Shown one piece after another: positions 13,951 to 23,948 of a stretch of DNA of 64,000 bases. The stretch's first letter is position 1; each line of letters starts with the position of its first letter. Origin of the DNA: Isoetes taiwanensis (lineage: Eukaryota; Streptophyta; Lycopodiopsida; Isoetales; Isoetaceae); the NCBI GenBank assembly GCA_021234155.1, contig JAJEKV010000495.1, positions 105,884 through 169,883 of the forward strand, written 5' to 3'. Position numbers and translations under genes: made by a program. The notes beneath the pieces were generated by a model, which was given only the letters and a program-made list of their open reading frames with translations, did no database searches and was not told the DNA's origin.

Positions 13951-14519
13951 GTTTTACAAGGCCCTCATGGTGTTTGAGACATACTCTAAGGTCCTAGCAA
14001 AGTTGGTTTGGGGGGGGTCCAATCTCTACACATGGAGTGGCTTGGGCAGCTCTAGACTCTAGGTCCTTTCTAGGTATCCTGGCAATAGGGAGTGTCAATG
14101 TGGCGGCTGTATAAGTCAAACTCTATTAGAAGGACACAAAATTAGGTCAAGGTTTATGCCTTTGGCATGAGCAGAGGTGATGTACCAACGGTTGGGCTTG
14201 GGTTGCTATGCTGAGGTCTAGATGACTATAATGAAGGGGGTGTTCTTGAGAACTTCTATCTAGGAGTAAAGCATCAGCTTCGAGCCAAGAGCAATACTTG
14301 CGAGGTACTAATGGGATATGCTTCTATTTACAAACAAACCACAGTTTGGAAAAACAATTCAAGGGTTTGAGCAATTTTGGTCATTTTGAGCTGGGTTTTG
14401 ACATTTCTAGCCTAATTTGAGGTCATAAATGGATTCTAGAATGTCTAACGGTCCTATTGCAACAAATTTTAGGCGATTTGGAGCTCTGTAGCTCAAGTTA
14501 TGGAGGTTCAAAGTTTGGA

Positions 14520-14806
14520 GGTCTCACACATTGCGCCCAGACCGATAATGAACTTTTTATTTTCTGTCCTGGCGCGACGTGTGAGACATTGGCTCTAAAT
14601 GGGTTAAACTTGTCCAATTTGGGTGATATAAGGGTCTAATTCTCTTTGGACTCATCGAGTTAGGAAGAATTGACCCCTTATTTGGTCGATTTGGGCGATT
14701 TTTGGGCACTTTTGGGGCATGGTCTCCTGACATGGTCTCACACGTTTGCCTGGACCAATAATGAACTTTTCATTTTTTACGTCGGGCGACGTGTGAGACA
14801 TTATCC
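14520..14806. repeat. 214-bp-spaced repeat pair with inverted GTCTCACAC ends
   Basis: Two ~70-bp blocks, 14520-14590 and 14734-14801, share GGTCTCACAC at the left, ACC(G/A)ATAATGAACTTTT in the middle and CGACGTGTGAGACATT at the right. The left and right ends of each block are inverted relative to each other (GTCTCACAC / GTGTGAGAC), so each block can fold. The sequence between the blocks also shares short words such as AATTTGGG or GATTTGGG. No gene is seen here. Confidence 0.6.
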
Positions 14807-15329
14807 TCGAATTGGCCTAGGATGTACGTTTTGACTAAAACAAAAGCTAAAACTTACTAACTCAACTTAATTAAGTAACTTTATACACTTATAATTTACT
14901 CTAAAACACTTATTAAACAAAATTTTATCATTTACGAAGTTAATAAGGTTCTCCTTTGATATGACTGGCTAAGGGCATATCTTTCTTCATTAGGGTTACT
15001 CTCTTGGCAGTAATCGTGCGGTGCCGTTGAGTCTTCAAAATGTTGGACCAGCTTACGTTCTGGCGCTTCTTGAACCTTGGCCTCCCGCTCTCGTTACGCC
15101 CTCTCCTCTTCTTGTTTCCTTCGGCCTCCTTGGCCTCCGGCATTTTCGCCTTGTCGGGAAGTCGGCGGTTACCGTTTGGTGCCGTCGTCATGTCATTCGG
15201 AGTCTTGGTGTCTATCAAATCGTCTCTATCTAGCTTAAGGGTCTTGGTTCTAAGTCTAAGGTTTAGCCATTAATATTATCTAACATTATTAAAGCTTAAA
15301 TCTAATTAAGAATTATAATCAAACACAAA

Positions 15330-15515
15330 CGATGCTCGCCCTCAGTGGTTGGCATGGGGGGGTTTGAGGGGGTTCAACCCTGTGGGTGGGAGGTTCGATT
15401 TCTGCTACTGTGGGAATTCTTTTAAGATGAGGTTCAAATGGATTGAACCCTGTGGGTGGGAGGTTCGATCCCCGCTACTGTGGGAATTCTTTTAAGATGA
15501 GGTTCAAATAGATTA
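15330..15515 (+). repeat. tRNA-like SINE candidate with a 70-bp tandem dimer
   Basis: The segment starts with a box-A-like CTCAGTGGTTGGCATGGG. It is followed by a box-B-like GGTTCGATCCC at 15462; the first repeat copy at 15392 reads GGTTCGATTTC. The block from AACCCTGTGGGTGGG to GAGGTTCAAAT is present twice with a period of 70 bp (15376 and 15446). Internal Pol III promoter boxes in this order are the hallmark of tRNA-derived SINEs. The spacing is not that of an intact tRNA and I could not fold a cloverleaf, so this is a candidate only. Confidence 0.4.
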
Positions 15516-15584
15516 AAAAGCTAGACTAATCTAGCTAATTCCTAGCTTAAAATTCGAATTACCAAGTTATTTTTTTGAAATTTA

Positions 15585-16403
15585 TGACTTTTTAACGTAA
15601 GTTAATTTTTTGAAATTTATGACTTTTTAACGTTCTTTAGTTAGAGTCTGGTACGTTCTTTAGTTAGAGTCTGGTATCTAGATTTTTTGAAATTTATGAC
15701 TTTTTAACGTTCTTTAGTTAGAGTCTGATATCTAGAGATCTAGAGAGATGACTTTTTAACGTTCTTTAGTTAGAGTCTGGTATCTAGAGATCTAGAGAGC
15801 TGCTATGGGCAATTTAATAGGCTAAACCTACTGATTCTATGTCTAGAAGATGGTTTAGGCTATTAAATTAACTAAATACCTCATCCTTGGGTTGCTCCTC
15901 GACTCGAGGCCGACCATCTGGCTGAACCGCTTTCGAATCAAGGGAAACTAATGGTGCCATTCTCTCAGGGGCCAGTGGGAGGCTTTTTTGGACTCTGGGC
16001 AGCCAAAGCGAGCTCTAAAACCCTAGGAGCGAAAAATGGGCAAGTTAGGGTTCTCCTACTTAAATAGGCAAGGGGTTAGGCTAGGGTTTCCAATTATCCC
16101 CTTTAGGCATGTGGGATAATTGGGAATGGGCCCACTTGCCTTTAATAGCTAGGTGGCCAAATGTGCCCACATGGAAATGTGTGCACCCAAATGTGCCCAC
16201 AACCTAAATGTGCCCACATGGAAATGTGTGCACCTTAATAAATGTGCATGTGCACATTAATAAGAAATGCACATACCTAGCAAGTTGCCCCCTAGGGGCT
16301 ACTAGCTGGCTACGTCGGCATTACCGTCAATGGTGGCGTTAATGCGGCGTGGCAAAGATCAAGATATAGATCCCGGGACCGGTATCGCGTCTTTGGAACG
16401 TCA
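15585..16403 (-). repeat. Right LTR-like repeat (short copy) with microduplicated edge
   Basis: From 15757 to 16403 this is a copy of the left LTR-like repeat but lacks about 1.1 kb. The junction, GGGCCCAC followed by TTGCCTTTAATAG, corresponds in the long copy to two separate places (near 6155 and 7241) that both carry GGCCC(C)AC. A microhomology deletion in this copy fits well. At its inner edge, pieces of TTCTTTAGTTAGAGTCTG and GACTTTTTAACG recur three to four times between 15590 and 15785, suggesting repeated slippage or an assembly artefact. Confidence 0.6.
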
Positions 16404-17400
16404 CATTCGCCATGTCATTGAACCTAGGACAGCAGCGCATTTGCCTCCAATTCTATAGCTTTTTGCGACTAAAAATCTAGTATTCATCCTATTTTATACA
16501 AACACTGGCTTTTGAGCATCACAAGATTGTCTGCAAGTTATTCCTTGAGATTTGTATGACTTGATAGAGTTTTTCTTGTTGCATTTGCAAGTAATGTATT
16601 TCATGGGATCAATTTGGGTTTAGAATTGAATAGATGACCTAGAAATACTAGAGTTCCTCCATAAAGACTTCCATTTTTATGCCTTGAATTCAAACCCATT
16701 TTTACTTTGAGCATAAGTTATAAATGTACTTGCCTATATTTTTGAACTATAAAGCTTAAATTCGCCAAATGCTGATGAAAAGAGATGGATTATTTGACAT
16801 ATTCACCATTAGAATTAATCTTATTCTTCTTTATATTCGCCAACCATTCTATATAAATTGCATTGAGAAAATAAATAAAAGCATCCCTGCTTTATGCCTC
16901 TTTCCACCATAAGCTTTCTAATACGTGCAACATCCATCCATCTACCAGCTCTAGCATGTACACAATGGTTATTGCAACACAGGCTGGAAAACCTCAATTG
17001 ATGACTGAGTGGCTGGACTTAAAGGATCATGGGGGGACAGAAAAAGATGCATCCTTGCCCAAATTGACAGGGATGCTTTTATTTATTTAATGCTCAAAGT
17101 AAAAATGGGTTTGAATTCAAGGCATAAAAATGGAAGTCTTTATGGAGGAACTCTAGTATTTCTAGGTCATCTATTCAATTCTAAACCCAAATTGATCCCA
17201 TGAAATACATTACTTGCAAATGCAACAAGAAAAACTCTATCAAGTCATACAAATCTCAAGGAATAACTTGCAGACAATCTTGTGATGCTCAAAAGCCAGT
17301 GTTTGTATAAAATAGGATGAATACTAGATTTTTAGTCGCAAAAAGCTATAGAATTGGAGGCAAATGCGCTGCTGTCCTAGGTTCAATTACATGGCGAATG
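16404..17400. repeat. Large inverted repeat, 311-bp arms, 375-bp loop
   Basis: The arms 16404-16714 and 17090-17400 are reverse complements with only a few mismatches. Landmarks are ACCTAGGACAGCAGCGCATT in the left arm and the complement in the right arm at 17355-17385. A second, inner inverted pair (16869-16889 and 17068-17088, 21 bp) sits just inside, so the hairpin is nested. Transcription through it would give long double-stranded RNA, a known source of 24- or 21-nt siRNAs in plants. It is part of the long-TIR transposon. Confidence 0.9.
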
Positions 17401-17545
17401 TCTGTGTAGAAGGACAACTTCGTATCAACTCATGGCGAATATTCTAATAAAAAGTGTGATACGTGACCTACTAAACATTTGTAGGAAATTTCTGAAAATC
17501 CCTAAAAATTCGTCTTTTTTTGAATATTAAGCCACTAAAAACATC

Positions 17546-18780
17546 AATTGCAAATTGTCTCGCTTAACGTGTTTTAAGTTCTTAATCTTATATTTCTCAT
17601 ATCGTCTTAGTTATCTTAGTCGTCTCTTTTCATATTTCTTCTCTCTATGCGTGTCGCATTTCTTCTTTTTGACTATCATCCTTGAGGTTACTCCGCTGCA
17701 AAGTGCCCTCCTGGGCTTGTTGTGAGTGTCAGCACCACCAGGCATGTTCAAAAGTTGGAGATGGAAAGGTGGGGAAGAAAACTCAGGCTGAGGAATTCAA
17801 AAAAATTCAGTATCACAGTTTGCATATTCATCTGGGCATTTCAAATGTACACATCAGGTTTTAGATCTGTACGGTCCATTCTTTGTGAGCTTTTTCATGG
17901 AGTCAACATGCTTGAGGTTGCAATGCAACCTAGGCATGGGCTCTCTCATTACGTGTTTGAAAAAGGAAGTGGATAAGGAAAAAAATGTTCATAGGAACCA
18001 ACACTTAATACTGTTGAAGGTTTTCTGACATTCTTGGTGTAACAAGAAGCAGTTCTCAAGTTAATATCTTTGGGGATAGCTGAAACAGGCAATTATAGAG
18101 GTTCACATTTGGAAGTAGTTGGTAGTGGAAAAAGAATGCTACTGAACAGGTCAACCTATACAGATGTTTAAGCACACGTAGTCCAGGTGTTAACTGATTA
18201 AAGTTATGATGCAGCAGCAAGGATTGTATGTTAGATTGGACTGTATGAAGGTAGGTCGTATTGATGAGTCTTAATCTGCAGGTATATACTTTGCCAGCAG
18301 ACTATGGCATATTTGTGGAGCAATTCAAGCGCAATGCCGTAAGTGTACCTTGCCACATTGATTTGTAGCAAGGTAGCATGCAATAAATGTAAATCTGCAT
18401 TGTTGTCTTACCGACTATCAATGCAGTATATTATGAAATTGTATATTGTCGAATACTCAACTTTTGTTTTGAGCATGGTTAACAAACTTCATGACGAGCA
18501 TATTGACCAGTCTTTGAAGTTCGTATTGTGGCACTTCTAGATCCTCAAAAAATAGCTTAAATCTTCAAAATTTGACAAATGTAGTCTTTCCTTTCATCTC
18601 ATAGCTATTATAAAATTGACATGCAATTTTTGTACTCAACATGAGGTGTATATACACATCACATCGCGTGCTCTTTCAAGCAAATTGTTATTCAGAGGCT
18701 TCAGTTGCAAACGATGGAAATAACTTCTATCAACAATTTTTTGCGGAGAAGATAATTAGATTGCAAGGGAGCGTGCAAAT
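17546..18780. other. No gene recognised
   Basis: AT-rich sequence with short frames only (the longest, about 84 codons, at 17722-17976). I see no domain, splice-supported exon or repeat that I can name. Confidence 0.35.
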
Positions 18781-19025
18781 CACACATTTTTCTTTTTGGA
18801 ACAAAAAATGCAGGTCCAAATCCTGCATGTTCTGGAACATGAGAGAAATGTTCGCGTAACACCCACCTATCATATGGGTACGAGACCATGTGGCAACAGT
18901 GTGGGTCCAAGTCCCACATGTTCTTGAATTACACAAAAGGCTGGGAAAGAGAAATGTTCACGGCGGCCAAGGAGAAGAGAAACGTTCGCGGCGGCCTTGG
19001 CCGCCGCGATAAGTTTCTTGTAGTG
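18780..19025 (-). mobile_element. Terminus of a CACTA (En/Spm-type) transposon
   Basis: The stretch ends at 19025 in TTTCTTGTAGTG, the exact complement of CACTACAAGAAA, the classic CACTA-superfamily terminus. Inside it are subterminal repeats expected of these elements: GAGAAATGTTCGCG near 18840, GAGAAATGTTCACGGCGGCC near 18950, and AGAAACGTTCGCGGCGGCC near 18978. They end in a perfect 10-bp-arm palindrome, 18987-19008. No matching left terminus was found in the window, so this is a one-ended remnant or its partner is degraded. Confidence 0.65.
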
Positions 19026-19980
19026 AGTAACCTTATTATAGAAGGGGGCGCATTTTTATGACCTTTGTCAAATTAATGTTCCTTAGGGAAAATACTGCAA
19101 GAGCCTCGAAAAGCACTCATGGTCCTTCCTCTAGTGTGAACACGATACTAGTCTGCACTAGTCTTATCTTAGATATTAATCAGAGAAGAAAGAGAAAATG
19201 GCCCATGTGAAATAATCCTTCATACTAGCCCCTGCCTTGTTCATCAAGCATGAGTATGAAAGTCACAGAAACCTTTTGAAATATAAAATTGCACAAACAC
19301 TCAAAGCAAATAAGTCCTAAAAGCAGGCGACATTCTGTGCTGACAGAGTAAGACCTCCTATATGAATGCCACGTCATTATGGTTGGAACACACCTTAAAC
19401 GAATGATCTGTTCTTGGAATTATTGGCTCCCTTGCTAGCATCAGAAAGGGAGTGACATTATTAGAATCGTCCTGCAATTAGGAAGTGGTGAGAAATGTTT
19501 ATGTTTATGTTTTAGGAAGTGGTGTGGTGTGTGGTCACATGTCCAGTTGGATGCTGCCTAGTGGCGTGACGTTAAAACTACTATCTATCTATCTATCTAC
19601 TATTTCCTAAAACCAAATATCCAGCACTTGAATACCATCAGCAAGAATGTTTAAACCATAAAGCTCAGCAGCTCTGGCACTTGGAATAGCCCCTGTATCC
19701 CTCAGTTGTTTGGTAGATATCATCTGTATCACAAACTTAAAACTTCAGAAATATGCCCCATAGCAACAAAATATGTCTCAACACTTTCTTGCCTGGGCTG
19801 CCCCAGCTGTATCATCAGAAGCTTCACGAATGACCCCCAATTTCAAAAGCATGTGTTCCCATTGAGCAAGAGCCTATTAAACATGAAGGAATTGTTGTGA
19901 TCATCCAATTATTGGCATATTAGCTTCTTTACATAATAAAAGCCACCATCTGTCACAATTTAAAAAACCATTATAAATTG
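19026..19980. other. No gene recognised
   Basis: Only short frames. A (CTAT)n microsatellite of about five units lies near 19580-19600. No other structure was noted. Confidence 0.35.
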
Positions 19981-20620
19981 GCGAAAGAATAAGATTTACC
20001 TGCTGGTGGCTGATCACACCTTTCGGTTCTTCTTTCTTAACACCAGGAAGACCAAGCAAACAGTGGTTAATAGCAGCCCAAAATTTGTCATTTGCAATGC
20101 TGTTTGGTCTTTTTTCACCGACTTGCTGTTCAAGTCCTTGCTTCTAAGGTAACCATCTGTTTCTATGGCATTGTGCATTTTCGCTGTGGCTGCATCTGGA
20201 GTATTTTTCTTTTTTTTTTCTCTAGGTCGTTATGGAAGGCAGGGGTGGGATGGAGCTTATACATCACATCAGGTTTTGGAACAAATGTCCCTTCTGGCTC
20301 TTTTTTTATGACAGTATATTCTGACTACCTCACAAACTTCGGCGAGGAATCTCAAGTGTGGTGCGAGGGTGATAAACCCTTGAGCTTTTCTCCTTTGCCA
20401 AATCCGGTACACATAGTAATGTCTTTTGGATCTGATATTTGGAGATCTTTAAGCTGGCGATTGCCACATGCTAAGATAAAGCATCTGAATATATAATATG
20501 CCATAGCAGCTTAAGCTTGAAACTTAGATTTAAATCTTCCATTGGAATGCTCCACTAAGGTACCAAGGAAAACAAATCCTTGCTCAGGCCCAAATCCAAC
20601 CTGCAGGGTTAAAATGAATG
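19980..20620 (-). pseudogene. Exon-like minus-strand coding relic, unidentified
   Basis: Read on the minus strand, an acceptor-like CCCTGCAG is followed by VGFGPEQGFVFLGTLVEH and then a basic stretch. Further on, another stretch reads TGFGKGEKLKGLSPSHH, and after stops SEYTVIKKEPEGTFVPKP and KLHPTPAFHNDLE. The mix of conserved-looking G, F and P residues and the splice-like borders suggest exons of one gene broken by stops. I do not recognise the family. It lies next to the transposase-like relic at 20.83-21.92 kb and on the same strand, so it might be its 3' part or an unrelated gene piece. Confidence 0.3.
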
Positions 20621-20827
20621 GATAAGGTAGAAATGGGGATTGTGTGATTTTTGCTTTTGAAGCCAGGAAGAAGAGTAGAAGTATTCAAAAGAAAATACTC
20701 TTTGGAACCTAGATGAAGGCTGGTGGGATTAAGAAAGAGCCAAACCTAACCATGTAAAGGAAAAGAGGAAGAGGTAGTTCTGGGTAAAGGCGATTAATAA
20801 CTGAATCAAATGTTGTGGAAACTAGCC

Positions 20828-21917
20828 TCATTCCGGAAACTTACTATTGATCAAAATGGTGGCCAATCTCCCTAATATTTTCCACGCATTCTCCAGCATT
20901 TTGATTCTAGAACCTACATGCATGCGCGACACTTGACATGATCTCATCCATTGAAGTGGCGCGATCCTGACCGTTGGTCTAGATATATAAGTAGGCATCT
21001 CCTTTTTGTCGAACCATTCCAGTTCAATGCCAGTCTTAAGCCTTCTAGGCATCTGTCTCGTGTTCCTGCTTGCCTTCGGGACATTGTACTTTTGATTCAT
21101 GTTCATATATCAGATTCTTTATCGATCCTGGCGTATTTCTTTTGTATTTCTTGCATATTTTCCACATATTTTCCTTGTTTTCATGTAGGTTCATGACAAC
21201 CAATATAAATCCTACTTTCACGATCTTGAAGACCCGTATTGCTGTTAAGTATGACATTGCCCAAACATCTATCTGTTCTTGTTTCCTTTCCAACAGTTAT
21301 CAAGCTGAATACAGAGTTCTTCTAGCTGTTGTTTTCCATGTATTGGAAACTCATCCCATGTCCTCTTTGTATCTTTGATACTTTTGAGGTAAGCTCTCTT
21401 ATTTGCATTTGATAGATGAGTGGCTGATCGTCCATTAAAGCACCAAAAATAGGGGCTGAGGGAGAGTATCTCCTCCCCTCTATAGTTCCTCTTTCAAGTG
21501 TTCTCAAGCACTTGAAAATGGAGCTCACATGGAAGTTCGGGTCGTCCTTCCGTAGGTGCCAGTGCCATGCCCATGAGTTAAAACCCCTGCCAAGCTTACT
21601 TTCATTTGAAAAGCATTTTGACAGCGCTTGGACAAAGGATCTAACTTTGGCAAGAAAGTCTTGTGCTAGTCCATTTTATCATGAATCAAACACAGGTATC
21701 TATCAGGCTGCATTTGAGAAAATGTTCTCCATTGCCAGTATAGTTGCCTCCATGGTATTTGTTCTGACTGGTGATCTGCAAATTGCTCTCTGATTGCCAT
21801 CCATTCCTTCTCAATAATTGTTGATGCAAGTGTATGCTTCAATTCAATACAAGTGTTGCACTTAGAGAAAGGCATTTGTTGCAAAACAACCATATCAGAG
21901 AAGTGACTTTTCCACAA
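20828..21917 (-). pseudogene. Transposase-like protein (DNC...NKN family), decayed
   Basis: Reading the minus strand from 21917 downwards gives a consistent series split over frames: QMPFSKCNTCIELKHTLAS (a C-x2-C pair), LCLIHDKMD, then KTFLPKL and LAGVLTHGHGTGT, then QLDNCWKGNKNR near 21270, then IRVFKIVKVGFILV followed by a degraded block where related proteins carry GHTHED, and finally a tail to 20828. This order matches a large family of transposase-like proteins found in plants, oomycetes and cnidarians. I believe it is catalogued as DUF7869, but that name is from memory. At least five frame changes or stops break it. The conserved D, N and H positions suggest an RNase-H-fold nuclease; that is inference. 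Confidence 0.6.
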
Positions 21918-22139
21918 CCTGCTAAAAGTTGATTGAGGAAGAATCCGTCATTTACCTCTTTAAGGCACTCCTTCTAGATATAATGTTGTGGCAATACTCT
22001 CTGGACTATTATGACACCATGCTCATTCACTTTTGGCTTATGGGGCATAGATTATATCTCACAAAGATTTCAAACAATGCAATGGCTCTCAAGGAGTTTG
22101 CTCTAGTTTTCAAAGTGCAAGCATTCCCATGAGAGAACA

Positions 22140-22640
22140 CTTTAGCTCCTCCCCTCACCTTTTCCCAGTATCTGTAGAAAGTTGTTTTGGACATGCCAAG
22201 GATCTATCTTAATGCTCTCATACGTAAGTTTAGGCCTTTCAACTGATATAGTAGAACCCCTGACACATCATCATAACAGGAATTTCTTGGGTGATCCCTT
22301 GCGAAGAAAAAACTGATCGGCCAGGTATGTTCCCAAAGCCCAAGTTTGCTATTTTTAGATAGTATAGATTAAGAAAATTTGTTTGAATGTATTGTTTCTA
22401 GTACTTCAGGGTTGTCTTCTGATAAAAATCCTCAAGATAAAAAAGAAACCATGGAATTCCTGACATTTTTCGACTGAAAACCATTTTCTTTGTTCAAAGC
22501 TCCCTGCTAGCTTAAATTATATAGTAAAATTAGTTTTTTCTGACCAAAATCCCAATTCCTACTCAATGAAACAATTCCTCATTCCTAATTAATGAAACAA
22601 TTCCTCACTCCTACTTAATGAAACAATTCCTAATTCCTCA
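22140..22640. other. No gene recognised; short repeat at the end
   Basis: No gene is seen. The end holds three copies of a ~28-bp unit containing CAATTCCT and ACTCCTACTTAATGAAA-like sequence (22550-22640), leading into the palindromic array. Confidence 0.4.
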
Positions 22641-23350
22641 TTGCGTTTGTCGAGTGCATTCTCGACTCACGAGTCCAGAATGGCTCACCCAGCCACTGCA
22701 ACACCCTCACTGCACTTCTCGAGTCTATTCTCGACTCACGAATTGAGAATGGCTCACCCAGACAGGCCCTCACCCTCTCTGCACTTATGAGTCCATTCTC
22801 GACTCGGCTCACCTAGCCACCCCAACATCCTCACTGCATTTCTCGAGTCCATTCTCGGCTCATGAGTCGAGAATGGCCAACTCCCTCACTGCATTTCTCG
22901 AGCCCATTCTCGAATCAAGAGTCGAGAATATCTCACTCAGCCACCCCAACTCCCTCACCGCAGCACACTCTCTCCCTGCGAGAATGGCTCACCCAGCCAG
23001 CAATACACTCTCTCCCTGCATTCTCGACTCGAGAGTCGAGAAAGCTGCACCTCTACCCAACACTCTCTTTCTAACACTTGCAGTGGTCAAGTGCATTCTT
23101 GACTTGTGAGTCGAGAATGCAGCCATCCAGACTGGATCCCACTACTCTAAGACTTAGGAGGATAGGGGCTCAATCCTGGTGGTTGCATACTTGACTCCCG
23201 AGTCCAGAGTGCCTTGACCCTCCTATTCTCGACTTGTGGGTCGACAATAGAGCCATGCAGACTAGATCTCTCTATTTCAGGACTTAGGAGGGGAGAGGCT
23301 CAGTTCTGAGTGTAATTATTCTTTTCTCGTGCATCGAGAATTCGTCAATA
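22640..23350. repeat. Minisatellite built on 24-bp palindromes (ATTCTCGACTC...GAGTCGAGAAT)
   Basis: At least seven ~24-bp palindromes of the form ATTCTCGACTC-nn-GAGTCGAGAAT occur at about 22658, 22727, 22851, 22906, 23020, 23095 and 23224. Most are followed by GGCTCACCCAGCCA-like and CCCTCACTGCA-like words, and several are preceded by TTCTCGAGTCC. Spacing is irregular (about 55-130 bp), so this is a degenerate array, not a clean satellite. Each unit can extrude a hairpin. Translations of the array are repeats of the same peptide and are not taken as genes. Confidence 0.85.
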
Positions 23351-23364
23351 ATCCCTTCAATTCC

Positions 23365-23745
23365 ATTCCTGACTCTCAAGTCGCGGATGCCTCTATCCAG
23401 TCAAAGCCACTCTCCTACGAACCCACTTCTTCGAATTTTCGAAGGGTAGAGGCCTTGTCTAGGTAGAGGCGAGGGACTCAAGAACGCATCTATTCATATA
23501 ATCCATTCATCCAATGCCATCTATTCATCTAACAAGGCATCAAGACTGGATTCTCGACTCTCAAATCGCAAGTGCCTCCACCCAGTCTGAGCCATTCTCC
23601 TTCTAACCCGCTTCTTTGAATTTTCGAAGACGAAAGGCCTAGTCTAAGTGGAGGCGTCTACGATCAGGGACTCAAAAATGCATCTATTCATGTAATATAT
23701 TCATCCAATGCCATCTATTCATCAAACACCCTCTAGGGACGTACA
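23365..23745. repeat. ~190-bp tandem dimer next to the palindromic array
   Basis: Two copies start near 23365 and 23551. Shared words are GACTCTCAA(G/A)TCGC, TTCGAATTTTCGAAG (TTTGAATTTTCGAAG in the second copy), AGGCCT(T/A)GTCTA, GGGACTCAA and CCAATGCCATCTATTCATC. The unit contains the self-complementary TTCGAATTTTCGAA and begins with the same GACTC motif as the palindromic array, so it is probably a longer derivative of it. Confidence 0.75.
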
Positions 23746-23948
23746 GTTGTTGGATAGTCTCGTCAATTACATTTCTCAATGCAGATAGATTATCCATGCT
23801 GAAGTATGCTCAACAAGGAAACAAGTAACAGAACGAGAACTCAACAACCTCTATCTATTCAGCTCTATTCCATTCTAGAACCAAGCATCCTATGCATTCA
23901 ATCATCTACAACATCCAGAAACTGAAGTTAAGGCACAATGAAAAACAC

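Larger units (their letters stand above)
4812..16403 (-). mobile_element. LTR-retrotransposon-like insertion, rearranged, probably minus orientation
   Basis: This ~11.6-kb block interrupts the left arm of the long-TIR element. The flanks are CATTA (4807-4811) and CATTC (16404-16408), a near-perfect 5-bp target duplication as expected for LTR elements. Read on the minus strand it starts TGACGTTCC. It has related direct repeats near both ends (5785-7590 and 15757-16403), interpreted as LTRs. The interior (about 7.6-15.6 kb) has no recognisable protease, reverse transcriptase, RNase H or integrase. The minus strand gives only broken hydrophilic frames. It may be a large non-autonomous derivative (LARD-like). 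Orientation rests on the TG start and on the minus-strand frames and is uncertain. Confidence 0.55.
4663..17545. mobile_element. Long-TIR (foldback/MULE-like) transposon, split by a large insertion
   Basis: The right arm (17090-17545, 456 bp) is the reverse complement of a left arm that now lies in two pieces, 4663-4811 and 16404-16714. Counting the 5-bp overlap once, the pieces add up to 455 bp. Without the insertion the element would be about 1.29 kb: two ~455-bp inverted repeats around a 375-bp spacer (16715-17089). The outer ends read GATGTTTTTAGTGG and its complement. No coding capacity is visible in the spacer, so it would be non-autonomous. No convincing flanking target duplication was found, so the superfamily (Mutator-like or foldback) is a guess. 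Confidence 0.75.

Noticed and set aside
18790-18830. tRNA-like T-arm (GCAGGTCCAAATCCTGC)
   Set aside because: No acceptor, D or anticodon arm can be paired with it. It is part of the CACTA subterminal repeats.
22630-23110. Repetitive Arg/Ser/Glu-rich peptides from the palindromic array
   Set aside because: They appear on both strands and follow the DNA repeat; no independent evidence of coding.
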